DNA of 11,846 nt, taken from Phycisphaerales bacterium (GTDB taxonomy: Bacteria > Planctomycetota > Phycisphaerae > Phycisphaerales > UBA1924). Position numbers and translations under genes: made by a program. The stretch is taken from assembly GCA_016764015.1 (NCBI GenBank), contig JAESSR010000193.1, forward strand, positions 1 to 11,846, given 5' to 3'. Below, piece by piece: positions 1 to 6,052 of the stretch. How positions within the stretch are numbered: the first letter of the stretch is position 1; each line of letters begins with the position of its first letter. Under the pieces are notes generated by a model that saw only the letters and a program-made list of their open reading frames with translations, did not search any database and was not told the DNA's origin.

Positions 1-48
1 ACAAACAAATCTCGAACAGATGCAAATGATGATGAAGATGATGATTAA
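1..48 (+). CDS. 3' end of an unidentified gene, possibly with an acidic tail (partial)
   Basis: Only the last codons can lie in the window, and the frame is uncertain. Frame 1 reads TNKSRTDANDDEDDD and stops with TAA at 46-48. Frame 2 reads QTNLEQMQMMMKMMINP and stops with TAA at 53-55. I prefer frame 1 slightly because two other proteins in this window (the secreted protein at 8588-10345 and the FtsK homologue) also end in runs of Asp and Glu. The stretch is a GATG-type simple repeat, which makes either reading look biased. No function can be given. Confidence 0.3.
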   Translation, partial: TNKSRTDANDDEDDD

Positions 49-152
49 TCCATAAAGCGGTGATTCCTGAGTGATTCTGGACTATTTTGACGCATTGCAT
101 GCACCTGTATCATCCACTAAGCGAATAGATATATTGGAATCACCCCCTTGAG

Positions 153-181
153 TTGACCGATGACTTAAAGCATGCGACAAT
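153..181 (+). promoter_or_regulatory. Sigma-70-like promoter for the 236-529 gene
   Basis: A -35 box TTGACC at 153-158 is followed after exactly 17 bases by GACAAT at 176-181, which matches the -10 consensus TATAAT at four of six positions. Transcription would start near 188 and give a leader of about 48 bases that includes the Shine-Dalgarno site. A weaker overlapping reading as a flagellar sigma-28 promoter (TAAAG at 167-170 region, CGATA at 186-190) is possible but has off-consensus spacing. Confidence 0.4.
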
Positions 182-235
182 AACACGATACGGATACTGA
201 TTTGTGATGATTTAAATAAGGCAAAGGAGGCCGAC

Positions 236-529
236 ATGCTCAACACTGCCAAGCAACGAATGATTCAAGACACAACCCAACACCGCGACGAAGCAATGAC
301 GCTGCTGCGATCACTCATCGACGCGAAATCAGTTTCAGAACGCAACCTCGCTGACATCCATCAGCCAGATCTCGTCAAACAAGTGACTGGCAAGTCTTCG
401 ATGGACACCGCGATCGCATCGACCCGCCGACTGATTGATTCATTCAATCGGATTCTCGACGATCTTCGCCGGAACCTCACGGATGAAGATATGGAACTCA
501 TCGGCACGATCGAAGCCGATCTTGTGTAA
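236..529 (+). CDS. Small helical protein of unknown function
   Basis: This is a soluble protein of 97 residues that I do not recognise. It has no signal peptide, no membrane segment and no cysteine. It appears almost wholly alpha-helical: a first helix at about residues 3-45, a short break around VTGKSS at 51-55, and a second helix at about 57-82 (DTAIASTRRLIDSFNRIL and onward) with hydrophobic residues spaced every three to four positions. That pattern suggests a helical hairpin or coiled-coil partner. The start is well supported: AAAGGAGG at 223-230 lies five bases before the ATG, the strongest ribosome binding site in the window. dut begins about 60 bases after its stop on the same strand, so the two are probably cotranscribed. 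A role as a small chaperone or structural subunit is possible, but nothing in the sequence proves one. Confidence 0.75.
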   Translation: MLNTAKQRMIQDTTQHRDEAMTLLRSLIDAKSVSERNLADIHQPDLVKQVTGKSSMDTAIASTRRLIDSFNRILDDLRRNLTDEDMELIGTIEADLV

Positions 530-588
530 TCAGTACCACAAGCGCACCTCGACGAGACAAACGCCACCGCGTGCAATATGATCGGTGC

Positions 589-1128
589 ATGAGCACTGCA
601 TCAAAGTCCACAACTTACTCAAATCCTACTGACTACTTCGCCGAGATCAAAGTCCCCGGCGGCGGGCGCGTCAACGCAACGGTCTTACGCATCAAACGAC
701 TCGATGATCGCGCGACACTCCCACAATACAAATCTGCATGTGCTGCAGGGCTCGACCTTGCTGCGTGTCTGCCCAGAAACAACATGCCCGAGTCCGTCAC
801 CATCGAGCCCGGACAAATCGTTAAGATCCCGCTTGGGTTTGCTTGCGCCATCCCGTTCGGATATGAGGGACAGGTCCGCCCACGCTCAGGGCTCTCCACA
901 AAGCACGGCATCACCCTGCCCAACGCCCCGGGCACCATCGACGCTGATTATCGCGGCGAGATGTTCATCGCACTCATCAACCTCTCTCAAGAACCGTTCA
1001 CCATCAATCACGGCGATCGCATCGCCCAGATGATCATCGCACCCGTGGCGCACGCAACAATCCGTGAAGTCGATGAACTCGACGACACGGATCGTGGAGC
1101 CAACGGGTTCGGCTCGACCGGGATTTAA
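589..1128 (+). CDS. dut: Deoxyuridine 5'-triphosphate nucleotidohydrolase (dUTPase)
   Basis: This enzyme hydrolyses dUTP to dUMP and pyrophosphate in the cytoplasm, keeping uracil out of DNA and supplying dUMP for thymidylate synthesis. All five motifs of the trimeric dUTPase family are visible, in order, counting from the ATG: AGLDLAA at 53-59, PRSGLSTKHGI at 98-108, APGTIDADYRGE at 113-124 (with the catalytic Asp and the base-stacking Tyr), GDRIAQMII at 142-150, and RGANGFGSTGI at 169-179, the glycine-rich C-terminal arm that closes over the active site. The arm has Asn where many homologues have the first Gly of GGFG. At 179 residues it is longer than the usual 145-155 because of an N-terminal extension of about 30 residues of unknown role. 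An upstream in-frame GTG at 571 would add six residues; I chose the ATG. Neither start has a clear Shine-Dalgarno site. Confidence 0.95.
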   Translation: MSTASKSTTYSNPTDYFAEIKVPGGGRVNATVLRIKRLDDRATLPQYKSACAAGLDLAACLPRNNMPESVTIEPGQIVKIPLGFACAIPFGYEGQVRPRSGLSTKHGITLPNAPGTIDADYRGEMFIALINLSQEPFTINHGDRIAQMIIAPVAHATIREVDELDDTDRGANGFGSTGI

Positions 1129-1153
1129 AAACACAGACCATGGCCCGTGTTTT
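1127..1153. terminator. Possible bidirectional terminator between convergent genes
   Basis: A perfect 7-bp inverted repeat (AAAACAC at 1128-1134 and GTGTTTT at 1147-1153) surrounds a 12-base interior containing CCATGG. It begins at the dut stop codon and lies before the stop of the convergent DM13 gene, with an A run on one side and a T run on the other, so it could serve both strands. The stem is short and partly A-T, so it is weaker than the other two terminators in the window. Confidence 0.45.
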
Positions 1154-1179
1154 CAAACTTTCAGTTATTCAAATGTAAA

Positions 1180-1983
1180 TCAGTTGATCGCGGTGCCGCC
1201 CCAGCACTTGGAGTATTCCTCGCAGTGGATCACGAGTGATTTGTATCCATCGAGCGAATCGGCACCCTTGATGAGGTATTCGGACTGACCCTTGGTGTTT
1301 GAGAGTGTTGCGAACTCGATGCCGCCGTTGGCGGCGTTCTTGCCGTTAATACTTTTCATATCCATCGGCGACAAGATCAGAAGCAGATCGGGCATCTTCT
1401 TGGTCTTGAAGTCACTGCCCAAACGCAGGACCAAACCGGCGTCGGTTTTAGCGATCTCCCAGTGCCCTGTAATCTTGCTTGCTTTTTTCTGCCAGCTTGA
1501 GCCGTGGACGATCAGGTTGCCCGAGTTGATCGGTGCTGATCCCCAGAGCTTGGTCTTTGCTTCACAATGAACCAAGAGTGACTTGTACGACGAGGCGTTC
1601 GTTCCGGCGGGGAGCTTGAACTCTTGGGCACCTGTGAAAGACTTGAGCTTACCGACGATCAACCCGCCCTTGAGCGCGGTCTTGGCTTTGACACTCGTGT
1701 AGTCTGTAGGCGAGAGCACGAACTTGAGATCAGGGCCCTTCTTGGTCTTGAAATCAGATTCAATCACCAAGTAAGTGCCGTCGTCGCGTTCTTCAAACCG
1801 GAAGGCACCGCTGACTGGGTATTTACCTTTTTTCCACATCGAACCCGAATCGGTCACGGTGGTTGCCTGCTGAACAAGAACTGAATCCGTGCGTGATTGG
1901 TGAACGAGCGTGTCTGTTGAGAGCGTGACGGCGCTCATCATTGTGGACGCAGCGATCACGGCTGCAGCGAGTGTACTGATCAT
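1180..1983 (-). CDS. Secreted protein with two tandem DM13 domains
   Basis: This 267-residue protein starts with a hydrophobic signal-like segment (residues 1-20, with no basic residue before it) and is probably exported. The rest is two copies of one domain of about 105 residues, at roughly 49-152 and 163-267. Each copy has W near its start, then SDFKTKK-x-PDL, an LSP turn, a YKSL strand and a terminal HCE...WG-x-AI motif. This is the DM13 pattern, a beta domain that has been predicted to carry out electron transfer through its conserved cysteine. The matching cysteines are Cys140 and Cys254; the second copy has an extra Cys260 inside its motif, and only the first copy keeps GPDL (the second has MPDL). 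The gene lies 72 bases behind the seven-helix membrane protein on the same strand, whose start carries a Fur-type palindrome, so the pair is probably one transcript. Redox function and iron control are inferred. Confidence 0.8.
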   Translation of the reverse strand: MISTLAAAVIAASTMMSAVTLSTDTLVHQSRTDSVLVQQATTVTDSGSMWKKGKYPVSGAFRFEERDDGTYLVIESDFKTKKGPDLKFVLSPTDYTSVKAKTALKGGLIVGKLKSFTGAQEFKLPAGTNASSYKSLLVHCEAKTKLWGSAPINSGNLIVHGSSWQKKASKITGHWEIAKTDAGLVLRLGSDFKTKKMPDLLLILSPMDMKSINGKNAANGGIEFATLSNTKGQSEYLIKGADSLDGYKSLVIHCEEYSKCWGGTAIN

Positions 1984-2012
1984 GGTGTGTCTCGTATTTT
2001 TTGTGTGTCGAG

Positions 2013-2031
2013 AGTGAGAATGTGTATCACA
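2013..2031. promoter_or_regulatory. Degenerate Fur-like site before the DM13 gene
   Basis: The 19 bases here share 13 positions, including the run GAGAATG, with the perfect palindrome at 2804-2822, and keep outer dyad symmetry (GTGA at 2014 and TCAC at 2027-2030). It lies about 30-50 bases upstream of the DM13 start codon. It may be a weak second binding site, or chance similarity. Confidence 0.2.
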
Positions 2032-2055
2032 TGGTCAACACGATCCAAAGCGAAA

Positions 2056-2805
2056 CTATTCCACAACCGGGCGTGCTTCTTCAATCTCATCGACAATCGG
2101 CTTGGGAGCCCGTGTGCAGAGCTCAAAGCCCCACCACATCAGTATCAGCCCGAGGAACTCGCCGATATAGAGCACCTCGACCATCCCCTGCTCGCTCATT
2201 GATCCGCTTGTCCCTAACTTGGCCATCGTCCCACCGACCCCCGGGAGTGTTGCCCCAATGGCAACCAACGCTGTGCCGTAGGCGCGCATACGCATTTCGG
2301 GGTTCTCAAAGAATCGGAAGCTCGAAACCACCGCGCCGCCGATGAGGAAGATCGCTGCATAGATGTTGATCACAGGCGTGATTGGGAACCGAATCCAAGT
2401 CCATGCAATAACATTGCCGTCGGGCTTGGCTGCATCCATATTCTCAGCGATCAAAGGCGTCATGAACACCGCTGCCGTAGCCACCACGACCACAATCATC
2501 GATATCCCGGTCAGAATATGCGCCGTCTTTCGCTTGTGCAGCAGATACACCGACCCCGTCGCGAGTGGATACGCCCCCAAAATCGCACCCGCCCAATACC
2601 AAAGCCGATTCAAGAGCAGCGTGTTGCCATTGAGTGTAATGGTTGATTCGAGCGCTGTCCCCACGCCATAGAAGAACACCCCCACCGCCCACCACAACAA
2701 ATGCGGCGCCCAGTCCCGAGACTTGGCTCGCTTGAGGAGCGTGATGATGAAGAACACAGAAATGATAGTGGTGGCGATCGGGATGTAGTGGAGGAAACTG
2801 TTCAT
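2056..2805 (-). CDS. Seven-helix integral membrane protein of unknown function
   Basis: This 249-residue protein has about seven hydrophobic helices, at roughly 4-24, 34-54, 66-88, 95-118, 143-163, 175-196 and 210-230, followed by a short acidic tail. There is no signal peptide apart from the first helix and no soluble catalytic domain. The segments FFYGVGTALEST (44-55) and LNRLWYWAGAILGAYP (65-80) look like those of uncharacterised membrane proteins seen in several phyla, but I cannot name a family. His6, His35, His90 and His96 lie near helix ends and could ligate haem or metal; that is speculation. The first helix begins at residue 4, so the ATG is the only sensible start, although no Shine-Dalgarno site precedes it. 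Instead a perfect Fur-type palindrome overlaps the start codon, pointing to iron control. The tandem-DM13 gene follows after 72 bases. Confidence 0.75.
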   Translation of the reverse strand: MNSFLHYIPIATTIISVFFIITLLKRAKSRDWAPHLLWWAVGVFFYGVGTALESTITLNGNTLLLNRLWYWAGAILGAYPLATGSVYLLHKRKTAHILTGISMIVVVVATAAVFMTPLIAENMDAAKPDGNVIAWTWIRFPITPVINIYAAIFLIGGAVVSSFRFFENPEMRMRAYGTALVAIGATLPGVGGTMAKLGTSGSMSEQGMVEVLYIGEFLGLILMWWGFELCTRAPKPIVDEIEEARPVVE

Positions 2806-2822
2806 TGAGAATGATTCTCAAT
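2804..2822. promoter_or_regulatory. Fur-box-type operator overlapping a start codon
   Basis: ATTGAGAATGATTCTCAAT is a perfect inverted repeat with 9-bp arms around one central base. Its core TGAGAATgATTCTCA fits the 7-1-7 form of the ferric uptake regulator box. The start codon of the seven-helix membrane protein (2805-2803, minus strand) uses the last two bases of the palindrome, so a bound repressor would cover the translation start and, if the messenger has a very short leader, the promoter -10 region. The gene to the right ends at 2874 and reads toward the box, so the only plausible targets are the membrane protein and the DM13 gene behind it. Confidence 0.75.
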
Positions 2823-2873
2823 ATCATCGCCAAAGTCCAGTTGAGCCCTCGAAATACTGGGGATCAACCATAT

Positions 2874-4217
2874 TTAAGGCTGCACCTCAATCGTGTGCTC
2901 AAGATCAATAACCCGATACCAGATCGGCTGCACCCCAAACGCTTCGCCAACTGGCAACTCCCAATCTATCGCAGTATTGAGTGTTCGCCCACGGACTTTC
3001 GCCAACACTATCCTCGCTCGAATCACGACATGCCCCGCCTGTGTCGGTGTAAACACATGCTCCGGGCGACCACGCCCCTCTCTCGAAGTGTCGTCCATTT
3101 TGTGTCCGCGCTTGGTAATCCGATAGAGGCTCCGAGCAAACCCACTCCCGGAGTGCAACTCTTCGCCATCTTCAATCTCAAACCCTCGAAAGAAGAACCC
3201 AGGACGAAACGCGCTGCCCGGTGTCCGAATATTCTGCCCCAAGAGTTGAATCTTGATTGGCTCTCCGATGCGCCCATTTCTCGGCGCATCGATCATGATC
3301 ATATCTTCCATTTCATACGGCGCGAGCATCCGGGCAACCTGCTCATCATTCATCGAACCATCCTTGTAGCACTGTTCGAGCCAATCCTCATGCTCATACG
3401 AATAGCGGGACCAGATTCCATTATCTTTGTTGGCTTCGATAATCCGATCGATCAGTTGCGTGCGTTCATCGTTGGTCATCGGCGACGCGATCAACTCGAC
3501 AAACGCCGGCGTGTCCGTCGCGGCCAAACCGAGCAGCACCGAACGGGGCATCTGCTGATAGATCACCCCAGGGCGAAAAAGCAACGACAACACAATCGCC
3601 AAACCAACAACACTCAACCCCGACCCGATCCACCGAAAGCTCGGCAACGACACACGCGGGCGATCTGTTGTCTCAGGCAGCCCGTAGACCATCGTCCCGC
3701 ACTCTGGACACTCACAAGGAAGCGTCAATCCAACGAGCGCGTACGAACATTTCTTGCAGCTGATCTGCCCGGGCTCGCACGCCCGAAAATACATCACCAG
3801 GTAGTTGATTCCAACAAAGAAGATCACGCCGCCAAACAACCCAATCAGCCACGCGATCCCGTTGTCAGCCAACACCGGCATCATCAGTGTGAGAGCAATC
3901 CCCGTCGAGATCATTGTGTATCTCAGCTCCTCTCGGAACGGAATACACCACTGATCTTTTCCGCGAGCCGTCAAGTGTTTCCGCAACACAAAGTGCGGCA
4001 CACTCCAGACTGCCAAGCCTGCAACAACCACAACTATTCGCGTCACAAAGCCTATGGAGACAAATGCCATGAGAATCGACATCACCAAATACACGCCGAA
4101 GAACCAATACCCCCACCGAGTCAGCCAACGAACCGCCGACAGCACCTCTTGATTGACCTTTGGCTCAACCTCCGGCACCGGTTCACCAACCACAATATCA
4201 GGATGTATATATTTCAT
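2874..4217 (-). CDS. Multi-pass membrane protein with a zinc ribbon and a large C-terminal domain
   Basis: This protein of 447 residues has four membrane helices (about 38-57, 60-78, 101-118 and 121-144), then a four-cysteine zinc ribbon (Cys154, Cys157, Cys170, Cys173; CKKC and CPEC with YALVGL between), a fifth helix at about 197-214, and a soluble domain of about 230 residues rich in charged residues. The ribbon resembles the CxxCGYxLxGL...CPECG module found in many planctomycete membrane proteins; its partner is unknown. I start at the ATG at 4217. The same frame runs back to an ATG at 4262, but that codon sits inside the terminator hairpin of the upstream S1 gene, so the 15-residue extension is unlikely. 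No Shine-Dalgarno site is visible. TATACT ends nine bases before the ATG, which would fit a nearly leaderless transcript. The function is unknown. Confidence 0.8.
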   Translation of the reverse strand: MKYIHPDIVVGEPVPEVEPKVNQEVLSAVRWLTRWGYWFFGVYLVMSILMAFVSIGFVTRIVVVVAGLAVWSVPHFVLRKHLTARGKDQWCIPFREELRYTMISTGIALTLMMPVLADNGIAWLIGLFGGVIFFVGINYLVMYFRACEPGQISCKKCSYALVGLTLPCECPECGTMVYGLPETTDRPRVSLPSFRWIGSGLSVVGLAIVLSLLFRPGVIYQQMPRSVLLGLAATDTPAFVELIASPMTNDERTQLIDRIIEANKDNGIWSRYSYEHEDWLEQCYKDGSMNDEQVARMLAPYEMEDMIMIDAPRNGRIGEPIKIQLLGQNIRTPGSAFRPGFFFRGFEIEDGEELHSGSGFARSLYRITKRGHKMDDTSREGRGRPEHVFTPTQAGHVVIRARIVLAKVRGRTLNTAIDWELPVGEAFGVQPIWYRVIDLEHTIEVQP

Positions 4218-4239
4218 ATGTACCAAGTATATACAACAT

Positions 4240-4268
4240 AAAAAACCGCCCGTGTATTCCACGGGCGG
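4240..4268 (-). terminator. Rho-independent terminator of the S1 gene
   Basis: On the minus strand a perfect 9-bp GC-rich stem (CCGCCCGTG at 4268-4260 and CACGGGCGG at 4254-4246) with a five-base loop is followed by six T residues (4245-4240). It lies 28 bases past the stop codon of the S1-domain gene and ends 22 bases before the start of the next gene. Confidence 0.92.
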
Positions 4269-4295
4269 CTCGTGATATTCAATTGAACGCTTCGA

Positions 4296-5834
4296 TCAGA
4301 GCTTCAGATCGCCAAGACCGATGCCCAAGCCGCCGGCTTGGCCGATGCCGCCGCCGCCCTTGGGTTTGGTCTTCTGGGCTTGCTCACGCATCCGACGGAG
4401 CTGGCGGGTTTCCTTGAGGATATCTGCCGGATCACGCTCATCGCGTCCGCCACGACCACCCTTGCCGCCGCGACCTCTGCCACCACCACCTTGGCCGCCG
4501 CCACCTTGCTGCTGTGGGCGTTCTTTGAGTTGTTTGATCGAGAGTGAAATCTTGCGATCATCGGAATCGACCTTGAGCACAACCACCTGAATGACTTCGT
4601 TCTCGGTGAGCACTTCATTGACATCGCCAACGCGGCGCCATTCGAGTTCGGAGATGTGCACCAAGCCTTCGACGCCGGGTGCGACTTCGACGAATGCACC
4701 GAAGTCCATAATTTTCGTCACCTTGCCTGAGAGCTGTGCGCCTTCGACGATTTCGCTCGCCGCTGCAGCGTATGGATCGGCGGCGAGTTGCTTGAGACCG
4801 AGCCCGATGCGGTTGGCTTCCCAATCGAGCTTGAGAATTTGCACGGTCACCCTTTGGCCTTCGGTCACATGCTCGGCAACACCCTTGGCGCCGTGGTTGA
4901 CCCGGTTGTAGGAGATGTCGTTGATGTGGATGAGCCCGTCGATGCCACCGATATCGACGAATGCGCCGAAGTCCATGATCTTGCGGACGGTGCCTTCGAC
5001 CGTGTCACCCTCATTGAGCCTGCCTTTTAGACCCTCAGCGAGCTTGGCGCGTTCTTTGGCGATGATGTCTCGGCGGGAGAGCAAGATGTTGCCCTGCCCG
5101 CGCCGGTCGATCTTTTGCACTTCGCAGGTCATTTTTTCGCCTACGAATACCGAGAGATCAGCGATGTGATTGATATCGACCTGGGACGCTGGCATGAAGG
5201 CACGGTGTCCTGCGATTTCGAGTTCGAGCCCACCTTTGTTAGTACCCGTGACGCGCGCTTCAACAACTTGACCCATCTCGAGCATTTCCCAGTCGGCCTT
5301 TTGGACTGACCCTGGCAATGCACAGATGTAGAGCGATTCGGCGCTGTCGTAGCGTTGGACCGCGACTTCGAGGTCATCGCCGACATTCGGCTTTTCTTCT
5401 TTGAACTGTGAGACATCGACCACGCCGAGTTCTTTAGGTCCAAACTCAACGAAGAGATCAGTTGCACCAACGGAGACTACTTTGCCTGTACGATGCTCGC
5501 GTCCGCCACGCACGACGCGTGGGCCTCGGATTTTGCCCTTGGATTTACCAGCCTTGTCATCGGCGGCTCCGGCTTTGGTCATCTCTGACATCGCGGCTTC
5601 GATCTCAGCATTGGTTTTCGCATCGAGCTCAGCGGTTTGCATGCTCACAGGCACTTCCTCGGCTGGGGCTTGAGGAGCGGACACAGCGGTTGGTTCTGGG
5701 GCAGATACAGGGGCTGGGGCCGATGTTGGAGCGGGTGCTTGAGTCGGAGCGGGTGCTGGAACTGGTGCTTCTGGGGTTGGTGCGGCTGGTGTGTTTGTTG
5801 GTTGGTTGGTTGGTTCTTGGGGTTGGTCAGTCAT
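4296..5834 (-). CDS. rpsA: Four-domain S1 RNA-binding protein, ribosomal protein S1 type
   Basis: This 512-residue protein probably helps the small ribosomal subunit bind mRNA, or acts as a free RNA-binding protein. Four S1 domains are visible at about residues 113-170, 186-257, 274-350 and 364-438. The last two are the most typical, sharing KIMDFGAFV followed by GL(I/V)HI. The first two are more divergent, as in bacterial S1, where the N-terminal domains contact the ribosome. Residues 7-60 are a Pro/Ala/Thr/Gln low-complexity arm, and 442-466 are a Gly/Arg-rich stretch of RGG type that could bind RNA. Classical S1 has six domains, so this is a shorter form and the gene symbol is by homology only. 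The frame extends upstream to 5960, but I start at 5834 because the added 42 residues resemble no S1 sequence. No Shine-Dalgarno site precedes the ATG, a known trait of rpsA. A strong terminator follows. Confidence 0.85.
   Translation of the reverse strand: MTDQPQEPTNQPTNTPAAPTPEAPVPAPAPTQAPAPTSAPAPVSAPEPTAVSAPQAPAEEVPVSMQTAELDAKTNAEIEAAMSEMTKAGAADDKAGKSKGKIRGPRVVRGGREHRTGKVVSVGATDLFVEFGPKELGVVDVSQFKEEKPNVGDDLEVAVQRYDSAESLYICALPGSVQKADWEMLEMGQVVEARVTGTNKGGLELEIAGHRAFMPASQVDINHIADLSVFVGEKMTCEVQKIDRRGQGNILLSRRDIIAKERAKLAEGLKGRLNEGDTVEGTVRKIMDFGAFVDIGGIDGLIHINDISYNRVNHGAKGVAEHVTEGQRVTVQILKLDWEANRIGLGLKQLAADPYAAAASEIVEGAQLSGKVTKIMDFGAFVEVAPGVEGLVHISELEWRRVGDVNEVLTENEVIQVVVLKVDSDDRKISLSIKQLKERPQQQGGGGQGGGGRGRGGKGGRGGRDERDPADILKETRQLRRMREQAQKTKPKGGGGIGQAGGLGIGLGDLKL
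5797..5815. repeat. Tetranucleotide repeat (GTTG, nearly five copies) inside the S1 gene
   Basis: Four full copies and one partial copy of GTTG lie in codons 7-13 of the S1-domain gene, encoding part of EPTNQPTNTP. The copy number is low. Because four is not a multiple of three, gain or loss of a unit would shift the frame near the start of the gene. Confidence 0.7.
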
Positions 5835-5913
5835 GTTTAGTTCGTTTCTGTTTTCGGGTTCTGATGTCAGTACTAAGAAAGTAATATCTGCTTCTGTGCA
5901 GGTCGTATGAACA

Positions 5914-5930
5914 GCCTGTGTCTTACAGGC
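5914..5930. other. Small hairpin in the gap between the oxidoreductase and S1 genes
   Basis: GCCTGT at 5914-5919 and ACAGGC at 5925-5930 form a perfect 6-bp stem with a five-base loop. No T run follows on either strand, so it is not a clear terminator. It would lie in the leader or promoter region of the S1 gene. Apart from this hairpin and the one at 6031-6047, I see nothing in the 218 bases between 5835 and 6052. Confidence 0.3.
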
Positions 5931-6030
5931 GGGTACGCGATTGGATACACCACGCGACACCCATTCGACCGATCGTCGGAATGGATGCTGGGGTTGTATT
6001 GTATTTCAACATTCGTTGGATTTCGTTGAG

Positions 6031-6047
6031 GGGTTCCTTCAGAACCC
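6031..6047 (-). terminator. Weak hairpin just after the oxidoreductase gene
   Basis: GGGTTC and GAACCC form a perfect 6-bp stem with a five-base loop, beginning six bases after the stop codon of the Gfo/Idh/MocA gene. No T run follows on the minus strand, so it may slow decay or support factor-dependent termination rather than act as an intrinsic terminator. Confidence 0.3.
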
Positions 6048-6052
6048 AAATC

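Noticed and set aside
19..46. GATG/ATG simple repeat as a contingency locus
   Set aside because: It is short and irregular, and is better explained as codons for an acidic or Met-rich C-terminus.
166..191. Flagellar sigma-28 promoter
   Set aside because: TAAAG and CGATA are present, but the spacing is one base short and the remaining positions differ. The overlapping sigma-70 reading has exact 17-base spacing.
2805..4241. Long plus-strand frame of 478 residues
   Set aside because: It mirrors the zinc-ribbon membrane protein, shows no domain, and is rich in His, Arg, Gln and Pro as expected for a shadow frame. The minus frame has membrane helices and ordered cysteines.
4218..4262. Upstream start for the zinc-ribbon membrane protein
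   Set aside because: The codon lies in the terminator hairpin of the S1 gene, so the extension would be encoded by a terminator stem and its T run.
5835..5960. N-terminal extension of the S1 protein
   Set aside because: The added 42 residues do not resemble any S1 protein, and the frame there crosses a hairpin in the intergenic gap.
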